Shown here piece by piece: positions 8,510-16,775 of a DNA stretch of 19,792 bases; position 1 is the stretch's first letter; every line of letters starts with the position of its first letter. The notes under the pieces were generated by a model. It worked only from the letters and a program-made list of their open reading frames with translations. It did no database searches and had not been told where the DNA came from. This stretch comes from an uncultured Eubacteriales bacterium (lineage in GTDB: Bacteria > Bacillota > Clostridia > UMGS1883 > UMGS1540): contig USAP01000011.1 of assembly GCA_900552775.1 (NCBI GenBank), positions 1 through 19,792 of the forward strand. The letters are read 5' to 3'. Made by a program: the position numbers and the translations under genes.

Positions 8510-9198
8510 TGCATTATTACTATTCGCCGTTTGATATTTTATTGCTGCCGGCGCTGATTCTGAGCATTTGGGCGCAGCTTTCGGTTTCGGGAGCGTTTAA
8601 AAAATACGGCGCCGTGAGAAATTCAAGAGGAATTACGGGAAGGGAAACGGCTTCAAGAATTCTTTCGGCAAACGGAATAGGCTCTGTCCCGGTGCTTCAC
8701 ACAGGCGGAGAGCTTACGGATAACTACAACCCCGTAAACAACACCGTAAATCTGTCCGACGGAGTGTATGACAGCGCGTCCGTGGCGGCAGTGGGTATTG
8801 CGGCGCACGAATGCGGACACGCCGTGCAGCACAGCACGGGCTATCTGCCGATTAAAATCAGAAACGCCGTTCTGCCTGCCGTGCAGCTTTCGTCAAAGGC
8901 TTCGATGCCGCTTTTTATACTCGGTCTGCTGTTTTCGTTAAGACCGCTTGTAACTGTCGGTATAGCGCTGTTTTCGGCGGCTGTGTTCTTTCAGCTTGTT
9001 ACACTGCCTGTGGAGTTTAACGCAAGCGCAAGAGCGCTTCGCACAATAAAAGACATGGATATACTGGACGAAAGCGAATACAAGGGCGCGCGGAAAGTCC
9101 TTCGGGCGGCCGCTATGACTTATGTTGCCGCGGCGGCAATGGCAGCGCTGCAGCTTTTGAGACTTATTGCCATTTCAGACAATAACAGACGGAGGTAG
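8506..9198 (+). CDS. Membrane-associated neutral zinc metallopeptidase (YugP/Zn_peptidase_2 family)
   Basis: This 230-residue protein has the zinc-binding HExxH motif as HECGH (residues 101-105) in the context GIAAHECGHAVQHSTGY, which is typical of the YugP family of predicted membrane zinc peptidases. An N-terminal hydrophobic stretch (about 10-27), a central pair of hydrophobic segments (about 125-165) and one near the C-terminus indicate membrane anchoring. The NYNPVNNTVNLSDGVYD region ahead of the motif is also typical. A glutamate in the LPVEFNASARAL stretch is a candidate third metal ligand. The start overlaps the fmt stop; ATG 8506 and ATG 8509 are equally possible after AGGAG (8491-8495). 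Substrates are unknown. Clostridia often place this gene between fmt and rsmB. Confidence 0.88.
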   Translation: MMHYYYSPFDILLLPALILSIWAQLSVSGAFKKYGAVRNSRGITGRETASRILSANGIGSVPVLHTGGELTDNYNPVNNTVNLSDGVYDSASVAAVGIAAHECGHAVQHSTGYLPIKIRNAVLPAVQLSSKASMPLFILGLLFSLRPLVTVGIALFSAAVFFQLVTLPVEFNASARALRTIKDMDILDESEYKGARKVLRAAAMTYVAAAAMAALQLLRLIAISDNNRRR

Positions 9199-9201
9199 CG
9201 T

Positions 9202-10479
9202 ATGGCAAATACCAGGGGGAAAGCCTACGGTATATTAAAAAATATATTTGAAAATCGGGCATATTCGGATATTGCGCTGGACGCGGCACTGTCGCGCAGC
9301 ACGCTTGACGGACGCGACCGCGCGTTTGTTACAAATATCGTTTACGGAGTTTTGACAAACCTTTCTTTTCTTGATTATCAGATTGGAAGATATTCGAATA
9401 TTCCGCTTCGGAAAATTTCGGACAAAGTTAAAATTGTTTTGAGACTGTCGCTTTATCAGATTGTGTTTATGGACAAAGTCCCCGACAGCGCCGCTGTCAA
9501 CGAAGGGGTTAATCTTGCCAAAAAGGCGACGTATAAGTCGGCAGGGTTTGTAAATGCCGTGCTGCACGCATTTTTGCGCGGCGGCGCCGTTTTGCCGCCG
9601 GAAAAAGACAAGGTAAAATATTTGTCGGTTAAATATTCCTGCCCCGAATGGCTTGTAAAAATGTGGCTTGGTGAGTTCCCGGAGGAGGAGTGCGAAAAGC
9701 TGCTTGCGGAAGAGAATAAAACTCCCCCCGTAACGGTGAGAGTCAACACTTTAAAAATTTCAAAAGACGAATTAAAAAAGCTGATTCCGTGTACGGACGG
9801 AGCAGCCGAAAATGCGCTTAATATAACGGGGCGCGGAAACATTGCCGAAAACGAATATTTTAAAAAAGGGTATTTTACGGTTCAGGACGCGGCGGCACAG
9901 CTTGCGGTCGAAGCGCTCGGGATAAAAGAAAACGACAATGTGCTCGACATGTGTGCGGCGCCCGGAGGAAAAACCACATACATAAGCCGATTTTTAAAAG
10001 GCGGCAGCGTTACGGCATGGGATATATATCCGCACAAAATAAGGCTTATCGAAACAGCGGCAAAAAGACTCGGGTGCGAAAACATAAATGCATATGTACA
10101 CGATGCGGCAGAGCCTTCGGAAGAGCTTTACGGTAAATTTGACAGGGTGCTGCTTGACGCGCCGTGCTCGGGACTCGGGATAATAAGAAAAAAGCCCGAT
10201 ATAAAATGGCTCAGAAAAAAAGAAGATATAGTTACACTTGCAAATGAACAGAAAAAACTGATTCTTGCCGCGGCAAACTATGTTAAAGAAGGCGGAACGC
10301 TTGTATACAGCACATGTACGGTTTCGCGCGCGGAAAATGAGGAAGTTACCGCATTTTTTCTGAAAGAGCGCAAAGATTTTGAGCTTGCCTGCGAGCCGAG
10401 GCTGCTGCTTCCGCAAAAAGACGGCACGGACGGATTTTATATCTGTGCCATGACAAGGAAAAAAGATGAACATTTTTGA
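9202..10479 (+). CDS. rsmB: 16S rRNA m5C967 methyltransferase
   Basis: RsmB uses S-adenosylmethionine to methylate a cytosine of 16S rRNA (C967 in E. coli numbering). The 425-residue protein starts with a NusB-like RNA-binding domain (residues about 1-130) and ends in a Rossmann methyltransferase domain with the SAM motif DMCAAPGGKTTY. Catalytic cysteines are visible as C322 in DAPCSGLG and the nucleophile C372 in YSTCTVS. GGAGG at 9191-9195, overlapping the previous stop codon, lies six bases before ATG 9202. The last 14 bases overlap rlmN, so the two rRNA methylase genes are probably translationally coupled. Confidence 0.95.
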   Translation: MANTRGKAYGILKNIFENRAYSDIALDAALSRSTLDGRDRAFVTNIVYGVLTNLSFLDYQIGRYSNIPLRKISDKVKIVLRLSLYQIVFMDKVPDSAAVNEGVNLAKKATYKSAGFVNAVLHAFLRGGAVLPPEKDKVKYLSVKYSCPEWLVKMWLGEFPEEECEKLLAEENKTPPVTVRVNTLKISKDELKKLIPCTDGAAENALNITGRGNIAENEYFKKGYFTVQDAAAQLAVEALGIKENDNVLDMCAAPGGKTTYISRFLKGGSVTAWDIYPHKIRLIETAAKRLGCENINAYVHDAAEPSEELYGKFDRVLLDAPCSGLGIIRKKPDIKWLRKKEDIVTLANEQKKLILAAANYVKEGGTLVYSTCTVSRAENEEVTAFFLKERKDFELACEPRLLLPQKDGTDGFYICAMTRKKDEHF

Positions 10480-11494
10480 TTATACAATAGCTGATTTAAA
10501 AGAATATATGAAATCTTCGGGAGAAAAAGAATACCGCGCCAAGCAGGTTTATAAACATGTTTATGACGGAATTCCTTTTGAGGAGATGACCGATATTTCA
10601 AAAGAACTTCGGAAAAAACTTTCGGAAGATTTTGAATTTTCGCTTCCGAAGATAAAAAAGAAACTTGTTTCAAAGCTTGACGGAACACGCAAATATCTTT
10701 TTGAGATGAGTGACGGCGCATTTGCCGAAGGCGTTGTGATGGAATACCGCCACGGGCTTTCGATGTGCGTTTCTTCGCAGGTGGGGTGCCGCATGGGATG
10801 CGCTTTCTGCGCGTCCACTTTGCACGGCTTGCAGAGAAATCTCACGGCCGGTGAAATTTCGGGGCAGATAATGACGGCGCAGCGAGACTTAAAGCGCAGA
10901 ATTTCAAATATAGTTATGATGGGCAGCGGAGAGCCGTTTGATAACTTTGAAAATGTTATGAAGTTTATAAAAATTGCGGTAAGTCCGGACGGACTCGGAA
11001 TAGGCGCGAGACACATAACCGTCTCCACATGCGGACTGACGGACGGCATATACGCGCTGGCGGAAAGCGGAATACCGGTAAACCTGTCAATTTCGCTGCA
11101 TGCGCCAAACGACACAATAAGAAAAAGCATAATGCCCGTGGCACGTGCGGTTCCGATAGAAAGGCTGCAAAAAGCGGCGCGCGATTTTTTTGAAAAAACA
11201 AAAAGAAGAGTTACTTACGAATACGCTCTGATAGACGGCGTGAACGATTCGGACGAATGCGCAAGGGAACTTGCGGCGCTCATAGGCCATGACGGAACGC
11301 ATGTCAATCTGATTCCGGTAAACGCCGTCAAAGAGAGAAATTATAAAAAAAGCAGATCGGTTGAGCGATTTATGAAACTGCTTGCAAAAAGCAACATAAA
11401 CGCCACCGTTCGCCGCGAAATGGGTGCGGATATAAGCGCGGCATGCGGACAGCTCAGAAACGAAAATATTTCCGGAATGGGGGATGAATGTTGA
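10466..11494 (+). CDS. rlmN: Dual-specificity 23S rRNA/tRNA adenine-C2 methyltransferase (radical SAM)
   Basis: RlmN methylates C2 of A2503 in 23S rRNA and A37 of some tRNAs by a radical SAM mechanism that uses a [4Fe-4S] cluster. The 342-residue product has the cluster motif CxxxCxxC at C108, C112 and C115 (GCRMGCAFC). The second catalytic cysteine, which carries the methyl group, is C327 in AACGQLR near the C-terminus. Other typical stretches are NIVMMGSGEPFDN, VSTCGLT, SLHAPNDTIR and HVNLIPVN. ATG 10466 lies inside the end of rsmB after AAGGAA (10455-10460). The stop overlaps the phosphatase start by 7 nt. Confidence 0.97.
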   Translation: MNIFDYTIADLKEYMKSSGEKEYRAKQVYKHVYDGIPFEEMTDISKELRKKLSEDFEFSLPKIKKKLVSKLDGTRKYLFEMSDGAFAEGVVMEYRHGLSMCVSSQVGCRMGCAFCASTLHGLQRNLTAGEISGQIMTAQRDLKRRISNIVMMGSGEPFDNFENVMKFIKIAVSPDGLGIGARHITVSTCGLTDGIYALAESGIPVNLSISLHAPNDTIRKSIMPVARAVPIERLQKAARDFFEKTKRRVTYEYALIDGVNDSDECARELAALIGHDGTHVNLIPVNAVKERNYKKSRSVERFMKLLAKSNINATVRREMGADISAACGQLRNENISGMGDEC

Positions 11495-12243
11495 TTGAAT
11501 TTGCGGCAAAAACAGACAAGGGTCTTGTGAGAACCACAAATCAGGACTGCTTTTATGCGTCCGGAGGAACAAAACCGCTGTTTGTCGTATGTGACGGTAT
11601 GGGCGGTCACGCTTCCGGAGACATTGCCAGCAGGAGCGCTGTGAATTCGGCGGTAAAATACATAGAAATGCACACTCCTTACGATTTTGACGGCGCAAAG
11701 GCGGAAGCGCTTTTAAAAGGCGCCTGCAAATACGCAAACAGCATTGTGCTGACGCGCTCGAAAACATCGCCCGAGTACCGCGGAATGGGAACCACGTGCG
11801 ACATTTGTTTTATCGCGTTTGACACGCTGTACTTAAGCCACGTGGGAGACAGCCGTGTTTACCTTTACAGAAACGATAAACTTAAACTTCTGACACACGA
11901 CCACACGGTGGTAGATGAGCTTCTTTTAAACGGAACAATCACCGAGGAGGAAGCCAAAAATCATCCGAACAGGCACATGATTACAAGGGCTGTCGGAACA
12001 GAGGCTGATATAGAATGCGATTTCCTGTCCGAAAGGCTCAGAGACGGAGACAAAATTCTGATGTGCACGGACGGACTTACAAATACAGTGCCCGAAAGCG
12101 GAATAATCCGCGCGGTTATTACGGGAAGAAGTGCTGCGGAAACGGTTGATATACTTATAAACAAGGCAAACGAAAACGGCGGCACCGACAACATAACGGC
12201 TGTTATGATAAATTATGCCAAAGACGAGGGGGATAAGCAATGA
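11488..12243 (+). CDS. prpC: PP2C-type serine/threonine phosphatase (PrpC/Stp)
   Basis: Manganese-dependent PPM phosphatase that reverses phosphorylation by the adjacent PASTA kinase. The 251-residue protein shows the PP2C motifs in order: TNQD (17-20), DGMGGH (36-41) with metal ligand D36, RGMGTTCD, HVGDSRVYL, HPNRHMITRAVG, the aspartate D195 in CTDGLTN, and D234 in GGTDN. There is no membrane segment, so it is cytosolic. ATG 11488 overlaps the rlmN stop; TTG 11491 is a possible alternative start. The stop codon overlaps the kinase ATG (ATGA, 12240-12243), the classic prpC-prkC pairing. Confidence 0.96.
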   Translation: MLIEFAAKTDKGLVRTTNQDCFYASGGTKPLFVVCDGMGGHASGDIASRSAVNSAVKYIEMHTPYDFDGAKAEALLKGACKYANSIVLTRSKTSPEYRGMGTTCDICFIAFDTLYLSHVGDSRVYLYRNDKLKLLTHDHTVVDELLLNGTITEEEAKNHPNRHMITRAVGTEADIECDFLSERLRDGDKILMCTDGLTNTVPESGIIRAVITGRSAAETVDILINKANENGGTDNITAVMINYAKDEGDKQ

Positions 12244-14123
12244 GTGGAATTATAGTCGGCAACAGGTATGAGCTTATTGAGAAAATAGGTTCGGGGGGTA
12301 TGGCTGTTGTTTATAAAGCAAGATGCAGATTGCTTAACAGATTTGTGGCAATAAAAATGCTCAGACCCGAATTTAACGATGATGTTGAGTTTTTAAAGAG
12401 ATTTGAGACAGAGGCCCAGGCGGCGGCGTCTCTTTCGCATCCGAATATAGTTTCGGTTTACGATGTGGGTGTTCATGACAATATCCATTATATTGTTATG
12501 GAGTATGTGGAGGGTGTTACACTCAAAGATTTTTTGAGAGAAAACGGTCCGCTGCCGATAGAAAAAATAGTGGATTTTTCACTTCAGATAGCGTCGGCGC
12601 TGGAGCATGCACATTCAAAGAAAATAATACACCATGATATAAAACCGCATAATATAATTATAACCGAATCGGGGCTTTTGAAAGTCACGGATTTCGGTCT
12701 TGCACGCGCGGTATCGGCGTCAACAACCGTTGCAAGCTCGGGCGCGATAGGCTCCGTGCACTATGCTTCGCCCGAACAGGCGAGAGGGCTTTTCACGGAT
12801 ATGAGGAGCGATCTTTATTCGTTCGGAATAACTATGTATGAGATGACAACGGGCAGGGTGCCTTTTGACGGGGATACACCTGTGGCGGTTGCCATAAAAC
12901 ACATGGAAACAAAGCCTGTGCCGCCTTCCGAAATAGCTCCGGATGTTCCGCGCAGCCTTGAAAAAATAATACTTAAAGCCATTGAAAAAGACCCGGCTCA
13001 GAGATACCAGAGCGCAACAGAGATGATTCACGATTTGAAAGAGGTGCTTGGAAACGAAGAGGTTGTCAGACGCAACGAGGGCGACGATGAGAAATTTTCA
13101 ACAAAGCGCATGCCCACGGCTCAGGAAATAGAAGAAGCCGCACGCGAAGAAAAACTGCGCGAAGAGGCGGCGCGCGAGAAAGAGCGCAAGAGGCAGGAGC
13201 TTGAACGCATGGCGGAGGAAAAAGAGAGAAAACGCCAAAGCGATAAAACGCGCTATGAAGAAGAGGATGAAGAAGAGCCCCGCCCGGAACCCAAAAAGAA
13301 GAAAAAAGAGGACACGGTGGCTGTAATTGCCGCAATTGCAACGGTTGCCGCAATATTGATTATAGCTGTCGCAACCGCAATGCATTTCATGGGAGCGGAC
13401 ACTGTTTTTGCCAAAATAGAAACGCCGTCGTTCCTTAATATGACGCTTGAGGAAGCCAACGATCTGGCTGCCGAATACGAAGTCAAGATAGGCACGGACG
13501 GATACGAGGAAAGCGACACGGTAGACGAAGGAAAGATTATTTCACAAACTCCGGAAGTCGGCAAAAAGGTCAGAAAGGGAGCGGAGATAAAAGTTAAAAT
13601 CAGCCGCGGAAAGAAAAATGACACACTTTCAAGCTATGTCGGCTGGGAAGCGGACAAAGCAAAGAGCGACCTTTCGTCACTTGGCGTAAAATACGAAACA
13701 CAGGAAATAAACGATGACGCTATCGAAAAAGGATATATTGTAAAAACAAACCCGGCAGCCGGCAGTAAAATAACTCAGGATACGGTGGTTATGCTGTTTG
13801 TGAGCGCCGGAAAGAAAAACGAAGAAGTTGTTGTGCCGAACCTTACGGGAAATACGCAGGACGCGGCAAGAAGAATACTTGAAAGCAAAAAATTAAAACT
13901 CGGCAACACAACGCACAAAGAGAGCGACTTGCCCAAAGGCACAATAATTCAGCAGTCGCCGGTGGCAGACAGCAGCGTTATAGCGGGAGCGAGCGTGGAT
14001 GTTGTGATAAGCGAAGGCAAAACGTCAACCCCGTCTCCGTCGCCTACGCATCCCATAGTAATAAACCCGGATGAGACAACGGAAAACACGGAGGGCGAGG
14101 GCGGAACAACGCCGGCGGAATAG
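12240..14123 (+). CDS. prkC: PASTA-domain serine/threonine kinase (PrkC type)
   Basis: Single-pass membrane kinase that senses cell-wall fragments through external PASTA domains and phosphorylates cytosolic targets. Order in the 627 residues: Hanks-type kinase domain (about 10-270) with glycine loop GSGGMAVVY, catalytic lysine K39, HHDIKPHN with D133, DFG at 151-153 and GSVHYASPEQ; a highly charged juxtamembrane linker (272-358) with repeated EEAARE and KERKRQ units; one transmembrane helix (about 360-381); three PASTA domains (about 394-456, 460-526, 529-594); and a Ser/Thr/Pro-rich acidic tail. The catalytic loop has histidine where HRD normally has arginine, so it is a non-RD kinase by sequence. 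The neighbouring phosphatase and rsgA are the usual partners; in Bacillus subtilis RsgA (CpgA) is a reported PrkC substrate. Confidence 0.96.
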   Translation: MSGIIVGNRYELIEKIGSGGMAVVYKARCRLLNRFVAIKMLRPEFNDDVEFLKRFETEAQAAASLSHPNIVSVYDVGVHDNIHYIVMEYVEGVTLKDFLRENGPLPIEKIVDFSLQIASALEHAHSKKIIHHDIKPHNIIITESGLLKVTDFGLARAVSASTTVASSGAIGSVHYASPEQARGLFTDMRSDLYSFGITMYEMTTGRVPFDGDTPVAVAIKHMETKPVPPSEIAPDVPRSLEKIILKAIEKDPAQRYQSATEMIHDLKEVLGNEEVVRRNEGDDEKFSTKRMPTAQEIEEAAREEKLREEAAREKERKRQELERMAEEKERKRQSDKTRYEEEDEEEPRPEPKKKKKEDTVAVIAAIATVAAILIIAVATAMHFMGADTVFAKIETPSFLNMTLEEANDLAAEYEVKIGTDGYEESDTVDEGKIISQTPEVGKKVRKGAEIKVKISRGKKNDTLSSYVGWEADKAKSDLSSLGVKYETQEINDDAIEKGYIVKTNPAAGSKITQDTVVMLFVSAGKKNEEVVVPNLTGNTQDAARRILESKKLKLGNTTHKESDLPKGTIIQQSPVADSSVIAGASVDVVISEGKTSTPSPSPTHPIVINPDETTENTEGEGGTTPAE

Positions 14124-14126
14124 GAG

Positions 14127-15020
14127 TTGAATTTTACGCAGGGAATTATAATAAAAGGCATAGGCGGTTTTTACTATGTCATGAACAGCGAAGGCACGGT
14201 TTTTGAGACGCGTGCCTGCGGCAGATTCCGAAAAGAAAAAACGGTTCCCGTTGTGGGCGACCGTGTGAGGCTCAACGAAAGCTGCGACAGCGTAACGGAA
14301 ATTTTGCCGCGCACATGCTCTTTTATAAGACCGCCCGTTGCAAATATAGAACAGATGATAGTGGTTATCTCCACAGTCTCGCCGCAGGTTGATTTGAGAC
14401 TTGCGGACGCTATGCTCTTTTACTTTGAGACAAAGGGCGCCGATTCGGTTATATGCATAAACAAAGCGGATATAGCCGATGCGGAAGATATTGAGAGAGT
14501 TAAAAAAATATACGAGAGCGCATGCTATAAAGTTATAGTTGCAAGCGCCGAAGAAAACAGAGGCACAGATGAGCTTCGGGATGTTTTGAAGAACAAAATC
14601 TCGGCATTTTCGGGCAATTCCGGCGTTGGCAAGTCAAGTCTTTTAAGCATGGTTTGCGGCAGGAAACTCGAAACGGGAGAACTGAGCCGCAAAACGCAGC
14701 GCGGAAGGCACACAACGCGCCACGTGGAACTTATTCCGCTGGATTTCGGCGGTTTTGTGCTTGACACGCCCGGCTTCGGCAGATTTGATCTGCCGCTTAT
14801 GACAACCGACAACGTTAAAAATTATTTCAGGGAGTTTAAACCGTTTGAGGGGCAGTGCCGCTTTGCCGGCTGCATGCATACCTCGGAACCCGGCTGCGCG
14901 GTGCTTGATGCTTTGGAAAAAGGCATAATATCGGAATCAAGAATGGAAAGTTACAAAAGTTTTATGAATGAGCTGCGCGGCGTTAAAGAGTGGCAGCTTA
15001 AGAGAAAGGAAAGTGTATGA
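14127..15020 (+). CDS. rsgA: Ribosome small-subunit-dependent GTPase A
   Basis: Circularly permuted GTPase that checks and matures the 30S ribosomal subunit. The 297-residue product has an N-terminal OB fold (GIIIKGIGGFYYV), G4 as NKAD, G1 GNSGVGKSS at 163-171, G3 DTPGFG, and a C-terminal zinc site built from CRFAGCMHTSEPGC. The G4-G1-G3 order confirms the permutation. The start is uncertain. TTG 14127 is the only common start codon before residue 20, but AGGAG (14122-14126) abuts it with no spacer; GGCGGA (14114-14119) is a weaker site at better spacing. ACG 14136 would give the family-like start MQGIIIKGIGGFYYV. The prkC stop is in the same frame, one codon upstream. Confidence 0.94.
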   Translation: MNFTQGIIIKGIGGFYYVMNSEGTVFETRACGRFRKEKTVPVVGDRVRLNESCDSVTEILPRTCSFIRPPVANIEQMIVVISTVSPQVDLRLADAMLFYFETKGADSVICINKADIADAEDIERVKKIYESACYKVIVASAEENRGTDELRDVLKNKISAFSGNSGVGKSSLLSMVCGRKLETGELSRKTQRGRHTTRHVELIPLDFGGFVLDTPGFGRFDLPLMTTDNVKNYFREFKPFEGQCRFAGCMHTSEPGCAVLDALEKGIISESRMESYKSFMNELRGVKEWQLKRKESV

Positions 15021-15021
15021 C

Positions 15022-15666
15022 ATGGCAGACATTAAAATATCGCCGTCAATACTGGCGGCGGATTTCGGAGATTTGAGAGAACAGACGAAAATGGTTCAAA
15101 AGTGCGGAGCGGACATGCTTCATATAGATATTATGGACGGGCACTTTGTTCCCAATCTCTCGTTCGGACCCGGAATCGTAAAAAATCTCAGAAAAAGTTC
15201 CGACATATTTTTCGATGTGCATCTGATGATTGAAAATCCAGAAAAATATATTGACGCGTTTGCCGACGCGGGAGCGGATCTTATAACAATTCATGCCGAG
15301 GCGACAAAGCATGCTCACAGATGCTTGCAATACATAAAAAGCTGCGGCGTTAAAAGCGGAATTGCAATAAACCCCGGCACGCCGGCCTGTATGATTTCGG
15401 AGCTTACGGGTCTTATCGATTTGGCGCTTGTAATGACGGTAAACCCCGGCTTTACGGCGCAGAGCTTTATAGAAGGCGTTGTTCCGAAAATTTCAGAGGT
15501 TTCAAAAATGCTCCCCGAGGGCGTTATGCTGGAGGTTGACGGGGGAATAAAGCCGTCAAATGCAAGGCTTGTGAAGGACGCGGGCGCAAATGTGCTTGTT
15601 GCAGGCGCTTCGGTGTTTTATGCCGACGACCCTGCGGCGGCAATAAAGGATATGAAAGAAGCATGA
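15022..15666 (+). CDS. rpe: Ribulose-phosphate 3-epimerase
   Basis: Interconverts ribulose 5-phosphate and xylulose 5-phosphate in the pentose phosphate pathway. The 214-residue TIM-barrel protein carries the metal ligands H34 and D36 (HIDIMDGHFVPN), H67 (FDVHLM) and D173 (EVDGGIKP), plus the phosphate-binding GASVF loop near the C-terminus. The catalytic aspartates D36 and D173 are therefore both present. ATG 15022 follows AGGA at 15007-15010; the in-frame extension to 14968 would overlap rsgA heavily and adds non-family sequence. The gene starts one base after the rsgA stop, and its stop overlaps the thiN start (ATGA). Confidence 0.97.
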   Translation: MADIKISPSILAADFGDLREQTKMVQKCGADMLHIDIMDGHFVPNLSFGPGIVKNLRKSSDIFFDVHLMIENPEKYIDAFADAGADLITIHAEATKHAHRCLQYIKSCGVKSGIAINPGTPACMISELTGLIDLALVMTVNPGFTAQSFIEGVVPKISEVSKMLPEGVMLEVDGGIKPSNARLVKDAGANVLVAGASVFYADDPAAAIKDMKEA

Positions 15667-16271
15667 GAGCTCTGATACTTTGCGGAGGAGAAGTTTATGA
15701 CTACGCTTCGATAAGAGTGTGCCGCGGCGATTTTATAATATGCGCCGACGCGGGCGCAAAACACATCTTGCCGCTTGGGGTAAAGCCCGACGTATATCTC
15801 GGCGATTTTGACAGCTGCGATGTGCATGACCGCGGCATACCGATTGTGAAATTCAAAAAAGAAAAAGATGAAACCGACACTTTTTTGGCGGCGGAATACG
15901 CAATAAAAAAGGGGTATAACGAAATTGTTATAATAGGCGCTCTGGGAGGCAGAGCGGATCATTCGGCGGCGAATGTGTTTCTTCTTAAATACCTGCTTCA
16001 AAAAGGTGTGAAAGCCTTTTTGGAGGACGGAAAAAACACGGTTTTTATGACGCAGACGGATGTAAACATTGCGGAAAAAGGCGTATATGTTTCCCTGTTC
16101 CCCGTTTTCGGAGACGTTGAGGAGCTTTCGATAAGCGGTATGAAATATTCGCTTTCGGACTATTTTATGAAAGCCGGCGACATGCTCGGCATAAGCAACG
16201 AAGTAAGCGGAGAATGCGGAAAAATTTCGTTTAAAAGCGGAACGCTTATGGTAATGCTTTGCAGGGACTGA
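15663..16271 (+). CDS. thiN: Thiamine pyrophosphokinase
   Basis: Transfers pyrophosphate from ATP to thiamine, making the cofactor thiamine diphosphate. The 202-residue product shows the family motifs ADAG (28-31), GDFDS (47-51), DETDTFLA (69-76) and GGRADHS (95-101), whose acidic residues bind metal and nucleotide, followed by the C-terminal thiamine-binding beta domain ending in GTLMVML. It overlaps rpe by 4 nt and is the last gene of the long block, as yloS is in Bacillus subtilis. Thiamine diphosphate is a cofactor of transketolase, which uses the product of the adjacent rpe gene, so the pairing makes metabolic sense. Confidence 0.94.
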   Translation: MRALILCGGEVYDYASIRVCRGDFIICADAGAKHILPLGVKPDVYLGDFDSCDVHDRGIPIVKFKKEKDETDTFLAAEYAIKKGYNEIVIIGALGGRADHSAANVFLLKYLLQKGVKAFLEDGKNTVFMTQTDVNIAEKGVYVSLFPVFGDVEELSISGMKYSLSDYFMKAGDMLGISNEVSGECGKISFKSGTLMVMLCRD

Positions 16272-16296
16272 AAATAAATAATTTGTAAATATTATA

Positions 16297-16324
16297 TTTT
16301 TTCCTTGCTTATTTAAGGAAAAAA
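16297..16324. repeat. 10-bp inverted repeat overlapping the yajC promoter
   Basis: TTTTTTCCTT (16297-16306) is the exact reverse complement of AAGGAAAAAA (16315-16324), with an 8-base loop. The -35 element of the yajC promoter begins inside the left arm and the right arm lies in the promoter spacer. No U-tract follows on the + strand, so it is a poor terminator for thiN. It could be an operator-like site or only a symmetry of AT-rich DNA. Confidence 0.5.
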
Positions 16325-16333
16325 GGGTATAAT
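16305..16333 (+). promoter_or_regulatory. Sigma-A-type promoter for yajC
   Basis: TTGCTT (16305-16310) and a perfect TATAAT (16328-16333) are separated by exactly 17 bases. Transcription would begin near 16340, leaving a leader of about 25 bases before ATG 16366. It starts a new unit after the long block ending in thiN. Confidence 0.8.
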
Positions 16334-16365
16334 ATGAATATTACTCGTTGAAGGGAGGGTTTTTG

Positions 16366-16686
16366 ATGGGGAATGCAGCAACAGCAGGAGGCAGCAGCAT
16401 GGTAACTCTTATCGTGTATATTGTTGCAATGTTGGCTATATTCTATTTCCTTTTGATTCGTCCTCAGAAAAAGAAGGAAAAAGAAGCCAGACTTATGATG
16501 GAAGCGCTCAGAGTGGGCGACAAAATCGTAACAATCGGCGGTATCTACGGAAAAATCACTCAGCTTAAAGAAGATACTTTGATTATGGAAACGGGCGCGC
16601 TCGGAAAAGAAAGTTCAATGAAGATTTCGAGATCTGCGGTACGCGAGGTACTTACAAAGCATGAGGAACCGGCAGATAAGGCGTAA
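16366..16686 (+). CDS. yajC: Preprotein translocase subunit YajC
   Basis: YajC is the small membrane partner of the SecDF auxiliary complex. The 106-residue protein has one N-terminal transmembrane helix (about residues 9-31, YIVAMLAIFYFLLIRP), immediately followed by the diagnostic PQKKKEKE stretch and a cytosolic domain with the family core GDKIVTIGGIYGKI. ATG 16366 has GGGAGG at 16353-16358, seven bases upstream; an in-frame TTG at 16348 precedes that site and is rejected. It is transcribed from its own promoter at 16305-16333. secD and secF lie about 700 bases downstream behind a separate terminator and promoter. Confidence 0.95.
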   Translation: MGNAATAGGSSMVTLIVYIVAMLAIFYFLLIRPQKKKEKEARLMMEALRVGDKIVTIGGIYGKITQLKEDTLIMETGALGKESSMKISRSAVREVLTKHEEPADKA

Positions 16687-16775
16687 TGTAATGCATTGCG
16701 GCTTGCCGGCCGAGGCATAAAAAACCGATAATCCGAATAGATTTATACTAATAAATTGTGTTTGGAGGTTTTAGC

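Noticed and set aside
2559..16271. Hidden defence, toxin-antitoxin or other novel system within the long block
   Set aside because: Every gene is a recognised housekeeping family with intact motifs and conserved order, and gaps are too short to hold extra genes.
16689..16722. GC-rich stretch after yajC as a terminator
   Set aside because: Only stems of about four base pairs can be drawn and no U-tract follows.
16744..16749. TATACT as a -10 box for the four-helix membrane protein
   Set aside because: There is no acceptable -35 element 16-18 bases upstream, so co-transcription with yajC is more likely.
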